Source of the DNA: Loktanella gaetbuli
GTDB lineage: Bacteria > Pseudomonadota > Alphaproteobacteria > Rhodobacterales > Rhodobacteraceae
Direction of reading: 5' to 3'
Length of the DNA stretch: 64,000 nt
NCBI RefSeq assembly: GCF_020531945.1
Contig: NZ_JAJATZ010000003.1
Location: 310,001 to 374,000, forward strand
Shown here: positions 59,884 to 64,000 of the stretch, piece by piece
How the letters are laid out: each line of letters opens with the position of its first letter
Position numbering within the stretch: position 1 is the stretch's first letter
Notes under the pieces: model-generated
Database searches by the model: none
The model's input: only the letters and a program-made list of their open reading frames with translations
Told to the model about the DNA's origin: nothing
Program-made: the position numbers and the translations under genes

Positions 59884-61791
59884 TTAGTTGCGCTTTTCGT
59901 CGTCCAGATCTTCAAAGTCGGCGTCGAGGATGTCGTCATCCGCATCGGCCCCCTTTGGTTCATCCGACCCGCCGTCCTCGGCCTCTTGGCTGGCCTTGTA
60001 GATGGCCTCGCCCAGCTTCATCGCGGATTCGGTGACGTTCTGGATGCCGGACTTGATCTTGGCGGAATCGTTCTTTTCCAGATCGTCCTTGAGGGCGGCA
60101 ATGGCCAGCTCGATCGCCTCGATCGTGGTCGGATCGACCTTGTCCGCATGCTCTTCCATCGACTTTTCGGTCGAGTGAATCAGGCTCTCTGCCTGGTTCT
60201 TGGCTTCGACCAGTTCGCGGCGTTCCTTGTCGGCGTCCGCGTTGGCCTCTGCATCCTTGACCATTTCCTCGATGTCCTCGTCGGACAGGCCGCCGGACGC
60301 CTGGATGGTGATCGTCTGTTCCTTGCCGGTGCCCTTGTCCTTGGCACCCACGGACACGATGCCGTTGGCGTCGATGTCAAAGGTGACTTCGATCTGGGGC
60401 ATGCCGCGCGGTGCGGGCGGGATACCTTCGAGGTTGAACTGACCCAGCATCTTGTTGTCGGCCGCCATCTCGCGCTCACCCTGGAAAACACGCAGGGTCA
60501 CGGCGTTCTGGTTGTCCTCGGCGGTCGAGAACGTCTGCGACTTTTTCGTCGGGATCGTCGTGTTGCGATCGATCAGACGGGTGAACACACCGCCCAGCGT
60601 TTCGATACCCAGCGACAGCGGGGTCACGTCCAGCAGCACCACGTCCTTGACGTCGCCCTGCAGCACACCGGCCTGAATGGCGGCACCCATGGCAACCACC
60701 TCATCGGGGTTCACGCCCTGATGCGCCTCTTTGCCAAAGAACTTGGCGACTTCTTCCTTAACCTTGGGCATGCGGGTCATGCCGCCGACGAGGACGACCT
60801 CGTCGATGTCACCGACGGACAGGCCGGCATCCTTCAGCGCGTCCTTGCACGGTTTGATCGAATTCTTGATCAGGTCGGACACCAGGCTTTCCAGCTTGGC
60901 GCGGGTCAGTTTCATGACCATGTGCAGCGGCTGGCCGTTGGATCCCATCGAGATGAAGGGCTGGTTGATTTCGGTCGAAGAAGAGCTGGACAGCTCGATC
61001 TTGGCCTTTTCAGCAGCTTCCTTCAGACGCTGAAGCGCCATCTTGTCCTTGGTCAGATCGACGGAATGCTCTTTCTTGAACTCGTCAGCGAGGTAGTTGA
61101 CGATCCGCATGTCGAAATCTTCACCACCCAGGAACGTGTCACCGTTGGTGGATTTCACTTCGAACAGGCCGTCGTCGATTTCCAGGATGGTCACGTCGAA
61201 CGTACCGCCACCCAGGTCATAGACGGCGATCGTCTTGGTGTCTTTCTTGTCCAGACCATAGGCCAGTGCGGCGGCGGTCGGCTCGTTGATGATGCGCAAC
61301 ACTTCCAGACCGGCGATTTTGCCTGCGTCCTTGGTGGCCTGACGCTGGGCGTCGTTGAAATAGGCGGGCACCGTGATGACGGCCTGCGTGACTTCTTCGC
61401 CAAGATAGCTCTCGGCGGTTTCCTTCATCTTGCCCAGGATGAATGCAGAGATCTGCGACGGGGAATACTTCTCGCCCTTGGCGGATACCCATGCGTCGCC
61501 ATTGCCGCCGTCGACCACGTCGAACGGCATGTTCTTCTTGTCCTTGGCCAGATCCTGATCGTCGAACCGACGACCGATCAGGCGCTTGACGGCGAAAATC
61601 GTGTTTTCGGGGTTGGTGACGGCCTGGCGTTTCGCCGGCTGGCCCACAAGGCGCTCGTCATCCGTGAACGCGACGATCGACGGCGTGGTGCGGGCACCTT
61701 CGCTGTTTTCGATCACGCGTGGTTTGCTGCCATCCATGATGGCAATGCAGGAGTTGGTCGTACCGAGGTCGATACCGATCACTTTGGCCAT
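59884..61791 (-). CDS. dnaK: Chaperone protein DnaK (Hsp70)
   Basis: Central ATP-dependent chaperone, with GrpE (14627) and DnaJ (58663). 635 residues from ATG 61791: MAKVIGIDLGTTNSCIA with the phosphate-binding loop, IINEPTAAALAYG, VYDLGGGTFDV, the substrate-binding part, and the acidic C-terminal tail DADFEDLDDEKRN. A promoter candidate lies about 110 bases upstream. Confidence 0.99.
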   Translation of the reverse strand: MAKVIGIDLGTTNSCIAIMDGSKPRVIENSEGARTTPSIVAFTDDERLVGQPAKRQAVTNPENTIFAVKRLIGRRFDDQDLAKDKKNMPFDVVDGGNGDAWVSAKGEKYSPSQISAFILGKMKETAESYLGEEVTQAVITVPAYFNDAQRQATKDAGKIAGLEVLRIINEPTAAALAYGLDKKDTKTIAVYDLGGGTFDVTILEIDDGLFEVKSTNGDTFLGGEDFDMRIVNYLADEFKKEHSVDLTKDKMALQRLKEAAEKAKIELSSSSSTEINQPFISMGSNGQPLHMVMKLTRAKLESLVSDLIKNSIKPCKDALKDAGLSVGDIDEVVLVGGMTRMPKVKEEVAKFFGKEAHQGVNPDEVVAMGAAIQAGVLQGDVKDVVLLDVTPLSLGIETLGGVFTRLIDRNTTIPTKKSQTFSTAEDNQNAVTLRVFQGEREMAADNKMLGQFNLEGIPPAPRGMPQIEVTFDIDANGIVSVGAKDKGTGKEQTITIQASGGLSDEDIEEMVKDAEANADADKERRELVEAKNQAESLIHSTEKSMEEHADKVDPTTIEAIELAIAALKDDLEKNDSAKIKSGIQNVTESAMKLGEAIYKASQEAEDGGSDEPKGADADDDILDADFEDLDDEKRN

Positions 61792-61900
61792 GGTTCAAAT
61801 CCCTTTAACATCAGGCGGTTTGAGAGGCGCAGACCCATTGCGGCACCTGCGCCCGATTTGATTTCAGGTGCGAGGCAGAGCCTTTCACACCGACTGGCCG

Positions 61901-61929
61901 TATATAGGAGGGGGTTCGGGGGCCTGCAA
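61901..61929 (-). promoter_or_regulatory. Promoter candidate for dnaK
   Basis: On the minus strand TTGCAG (61924-61929), 17 bases, TATATA (61901-61906), preceded by CC. The form GTTG-N18-CCTATAT is close to the alphaproteobacterial heat-shock sigma-32 pattern CTTG...CYTATNT, so heat-shock control is plausible. The rest of the 200-base gap shows nothing else. Confidence 0.45.
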
Positions 61930-61991
61930 CCGGGGGTGTCGCACCAATTGCCTAGAATTTTTGCATGGCCGTCTTGCCGGTGCGTCAGCAA

Positions 61992-62813
61992 TCAGCGTGC
62001 CGCGTTCCACGATGCAGAGGCCTGACGCCGCGTATAGAATTCGCCCAGCAGGCCCAGCACCAGCAGGACGATCGCAACCTTGACCGGATAGCTGACGTTG
62101 GAATTATAGGGGTGATAGTTCTCAAACACGAAGCCGCGCATCTGGTCGATGCAGTGAAACAGCGGGTTCCAGTCGAACATCACCAGCATCGACGCAGGCA
62201 GGGCGTTGGCCAGAAACATCTTGCCGCTGGCGATCATGTTCACCCGCCCATAGATCGAACTGCCGATTTTCGCAAATTCCGGCATCCAGGGTTTGATCGC
62301 GAGGAAAATCGTGCCCACGGCGCAGCCTGAAAACCACGCCAGAATCACCATGCCCAGCGCGCCGATAGGCTGGTCGATATATACGGGCGTGAACAGGACG
62401 TGGTAGAAAAACAGCACCACAAGGATCGACAGGATTTGAAGATACAGCGCCGACAGAGCCGATGCGCAGATCGCGATTACCGTGTTCATCGGCGCGTGTT
62501 GCATCATCGCGCTGGCCGGGCCTTCGGACTGGACGATGGCGTTCATCGCCTTGGTATGGCTCATGTACAGGAAAATACCCGACATGATGTACAGCAGGAA
62601 ATCACCACGCACCGCGGCACCGCGCATCCCCAGCAGCATGAACATCGCGTAGAAACTGAGGACGAAAAGCACCGTCTGGAAAATGTTCAGAACCAGACCC
62701 ATCAGCGCGTTGCGATGGCTCTTGCGGATGTCGCGGACGGCACTGTGGTAGATCAATTCCATCATGCCAAAGACGGTGCGCGTCCGTGTTCTGCGAAGAT
62801 CGGGTTGAAACAT
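61992..62813 (-). CDS. ABC-2 type permease for polysaccharide export (KpsM-like)
   Basis: 273 residues from ATG 62813 (MFQPDLRRTRTRTVFG). About six membrane helices; the cytoplasmic N-terminal region RTVFGMMELIYHSAVRDIRKS is typical of capsule or O-antigen ABC-2 permeases. The ATPase partner is not in the window, perhaps elsewhere in a surface-polysaccharide locus. Divergent from cysQ-kdsB. Confidence 0.83.
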   Translation of the reverse strand: MFQPDLRRTRTRTVFGMMELIYHSAVRDIRKSHRNALMGLVLNIFQTVLFVLSFYAMFMLLGMRGAAVRGDFLLYIMSGIFLYMSHTKAMNAIVQSEGPASAMMQHAPMNTVIAICASALSALYLQILSILVVLFFYHVLFTPVYIDQPIGALGMVILAWFSGCAVGTIFLAIKPWMPEFAKIGSSIYGRVNMIASGKMFLANALPASMLVMFDWNPLFHCIDQMRGFVFENYHPYNSNVSYPVKVAIVLLVLGLLGEFYTRRQASASWNAAR

Positions 62814-62845
62814 TTCACTGCCTTGCGGGTCTGTTGACGAAATTC

Positions 62846-62874
62846 TTGCCGTCCGTCTGCCGCCACAGCATAAG
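62846..62874 (+). promoter_or_regulatory. Promoter candidate for cysQ-kdsB
   Basis: TTGCCG (62846-62851), 17 bases, CATAAG (62869-62874). Its -10 overlaps the -10 of the opposite promoter candidate. Confidence 0.35.
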
Positions 62875-62895
62875 GGCCGCAGCATTGTTCATCAA
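62867..62895 (-). promoter_or_regulatory. Promoter candidate for the KpsM-like permease gene
   Basis: On the minus strand TTGATG (62890-62895), 17 bases, TATGCT (62867-62872). Both hexamers match four of six positions. Confidence 0.35.
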
Positions 62896-62937
62896 TCAAT
62901 TCAACGTGTGGCCCAGGATTGCGAAGAAAGTATGACC

Positions 62938-63735
62938 ATGGATTTTGAAAAGCTGACCGCCGTGATGCGTCGCCTCTCGCTCGAGGCGGGTGACCGCATC
63001 ATGGAAATCTATGACAGCCCCGATTTCGAGGTCCGTTCCAAATCCGACGACAGCCCCGTGACGGCGGCGGACGAGGCGGCCGACGCAATCATCAGCGCGG
63101 GCCTGCGCGCGGCCTTTCCCGATGTGGCGCTGGTCACCGAGGAACAATCAAAGACGCATGGTGAGACAGCCAGCACGTTCCTGATCGTCGATCCGCTGGA
63201 CGGCACCAAGGAATTCATCAAACGCCGTGGCGATTTCACCGTGAACATCGCCTATGTGGTCGATGGCGCGCCGATCCGGGGCGTCGTCTATGCCCCGGCC
63301 AAGGGCCGCATGTTCTATACGCAGGCCGACGGCACCACGGTCGAGGAACTGGGACCATTCGACAAGGACACCGTGGGCGAGATCGAGGCCATCAGCGTGT
63401 CGCGTCCCGACAACAATGCGCTGCTGGTGGTGGCATCGAAATCGCACCGTGATCAGGCGACGGACGACTACATCGACCTGTACATGGTCAAGGACATGAA
63501 ATCTGCGGGCTCCTCGCTGAAATTCTGCCTGATCGCCACCGGAGAGGCGGATCTCTATCCCCGTCTGGGTCGTACGATGGAATGGGATACCGCTGCCGGT
63601 CATGCGGTGCTGAACGGTGCGGGTGGTCGTGTCGTCCGGTTCGATAACCACCAGCCGCTGCAATACGGCAAGGACGGTTTCGCCAACCCGTTCTTTATCG
63701 CCTATTCGCCCGATGTGGACTTGCTGACATCATGA
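62938..63735 (+). CDS. cysQ: 3'(2'),5'-bisphosphate nucleotidase CysQ
   Basis: Removes phosphate from adenosine 3',5'-bisphosphate (PAP), the by-product of sulfate assimilation and sulfotransfer. 265 residues from ATG 62938, chosen for its spacing to GAAAG; ATG 62932 is an alternative. Inositol monophosphatase-type motifs: DSPVTAADEAAD, DPLDGTKEFI and WDTAAGHAVL. It overlaps kdsB by 4 bases. A link with the sulfotransferase-like gene at 22823 is only thematic. Confidence 0.93.
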   Translation: MDFEKLTAVMRRLSLEAGDRIMEIYDSPDFEVRSKSDDSPVTAADEAADAIISAGLRAAFPDVALVTEEQSKTHGETASTFLIVDPLDGTKEFIKRRGDFTVNIAYVVDGAPIRGVVYAPAKGRMFYTQADGTTVEELGPFDKDTVGEIEAISVSRPDNNALLVVASKSHRDQATDDYIDLYMVKDMKSAGSSLKFCLIATGEADLYPRLGRTMEWDTAAGHAVLNGAGGRVVRFDNHQPLQYGKDGFANPFFIAYSPDVDLLTS

Positions 63736-64000
63736 GTGTCGTCATCGTCATTCCCGCCCGCTACGCCTCGACCCGTTATCCGGGCAAGCCGCTGGTGGAT
63801 CTGCGCGGTGCCAATGGGACTGCGCGCAGCCTGATCCGTCGCAGCTGGGATGCCGCGATGACGGTCACGGGCGTGGACCGCGTGGTGGTCGCCACCGATG
63901 ATGACCGTATTCGGGACGCGGCTCAGGCCTTCGGCGCAGAGGTCGTGATGACGCCCGTGTCCTGCGCCAACGGCACCGAACGCTGTGCCGCGGCACTGGA
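63732..64000 (+). CDS. kdsB: 3-deoxy-manno-octulosonate cytidylyltransferase, partial
   Basis: Only the first 89 codons lie in the window; the gene continues past 64000. The start MSVVIVIPARYASTRYPGKP is the CMP-Kdo synthetase signature, and VVVATDDDRI is the next conserved strand. It activates Kdo for lipopolysaccharide core or capsule. It overlaps cysQ (ATGA), and the capsule-type permease beside it makes a capsular role possible. Confidence 0.9.
   Translation, partial: MSVVIVIPARYASTRYPGKPLVDLRGANGTARSLIRRSWDAAMTVTGVDRVVVATDDDRIRDAAQAFGAEVVMTPVSCANGTERCAAAL

Noticed and set aside
59023..62025. 1000-codon open frame on the plus strand opposite dnaJ and dnaK
   Set aside because: It is antisense to two certain genes; such long shadows are common in high-G+C codon usage and the translation shows no family features.
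1..64000. CRISPR array, prophage, insertion sequence, toxin-antitoxin or defence island
   Set aside because: No regular spaced repeats, transposase, integrase or defence-type proteins were recognised; the content is chromosomal core throughout.

Overview
This window looks like the replication-origin-proximal part of a chromosome from an alphaproteobacterium of the order Rhodobacterales (Roseobacter-type). The evidence is the gene order secB-dnaQ-coaE-aroE-maf // hemJ-rho-mnmE-mnmG-rsmG-parA-parB, the high G+C, the two exact parS palindromes, and the core proteins, which read as typical alphaproteobacterial versions. I recognise no rRNA, tRNA, CRISPR, prophage or insertion sequence. The content is almost entirely chromosomal core, and the reading frames are intact.

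Layout. 1-3278: secB, then a leftward operon maf-aroE-coaE-dnaQ. 3279-3676: the only gene-free stretch over 300 bases, AT-rich with DnaA-box-like 9-mers, proposed as oriC; genes point away from it on both sides. 3677-10981: hemJ, rho, mnmE, mnmG, rsmG, parA, parB, with parS sites inside mnmG and rsmG. 10978-17913: hemW, rdgB, rph (leftward), hrcA-grpE (rightward), mutS (leftward). 18030-23521: malic enzyme, PfkB kinase, exported MsrA, a class IV aminotransferase coupled to a sulfotransferase-like protein. 23719-33168: argG and a Nudix gene (leftward), then a compact rightward run hslO-nudL-cca-ABC-ABC-RNA methyltransferase. 33256-35079: a cell-wall cluster (lipoprotein L,D-transpeptidase, CAP lipoprotein, Tat-exported L,D-transpeptidase). 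35117-43921: MFS transporter, hemH, a degenerate methyltransferase, comF, grxC, nitrilase-like hydrolase, MarR regulator, ubiG, prolyl iminopeptidase, an orphan solute-binding protein. 44076-49449: the rimP-nusA-ylxR-infB operon behind an apparent transcription attenuator. 49577-52029: ppiC-argJ-mutT leftward. 52217-57779: secA plus two exported proteins of unclear role, one a PstS-like/OmpA fusion. 57776-61791: radC, dnaJ, dnaK. 61992-64000: capsule-type ABC permease, cysQ and the start of kdsB, which suggests a surface-polysaccharide locus continuing past the window.

How the genes work together. ParA, ParB and the two parS sites form the segregation system beside the origin. HrcA, GrpE, DnaK, DnaJ and Hsp33 are the heat and redox stress set. 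SecB and SecA feed the export of the several signal-peptide proteins seen here. HemJ, HemW and HemH cover late haem synthesis and delivery. MnmE, MnmG, Cca, RsmG and the RlmD/TrmA-type methyltransferase are RNA maturation enzymes, and RimP, NusA, YlxR and IF-2 link transcription, ribosome assembly and initiation.

I found no clearly new multi-gene defence or metabolic system. The observations most worth checking are the rimP leader, where a terminator and an alternative 11-pair stem exclude each other; the origin with parS sites buried in coding sequence; a 21-bp intergenic repeat at two convergent gene ends; and several proteins that lack a hallmark residue or motif (MnmE G4, class IV aminotransferase Glu, methyltransferase motif I). 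Start sites were set by eye from ribosome binding sites and family starts. Promoters are by-eye matches to a -35/-10 pattern and should be read as proposals.
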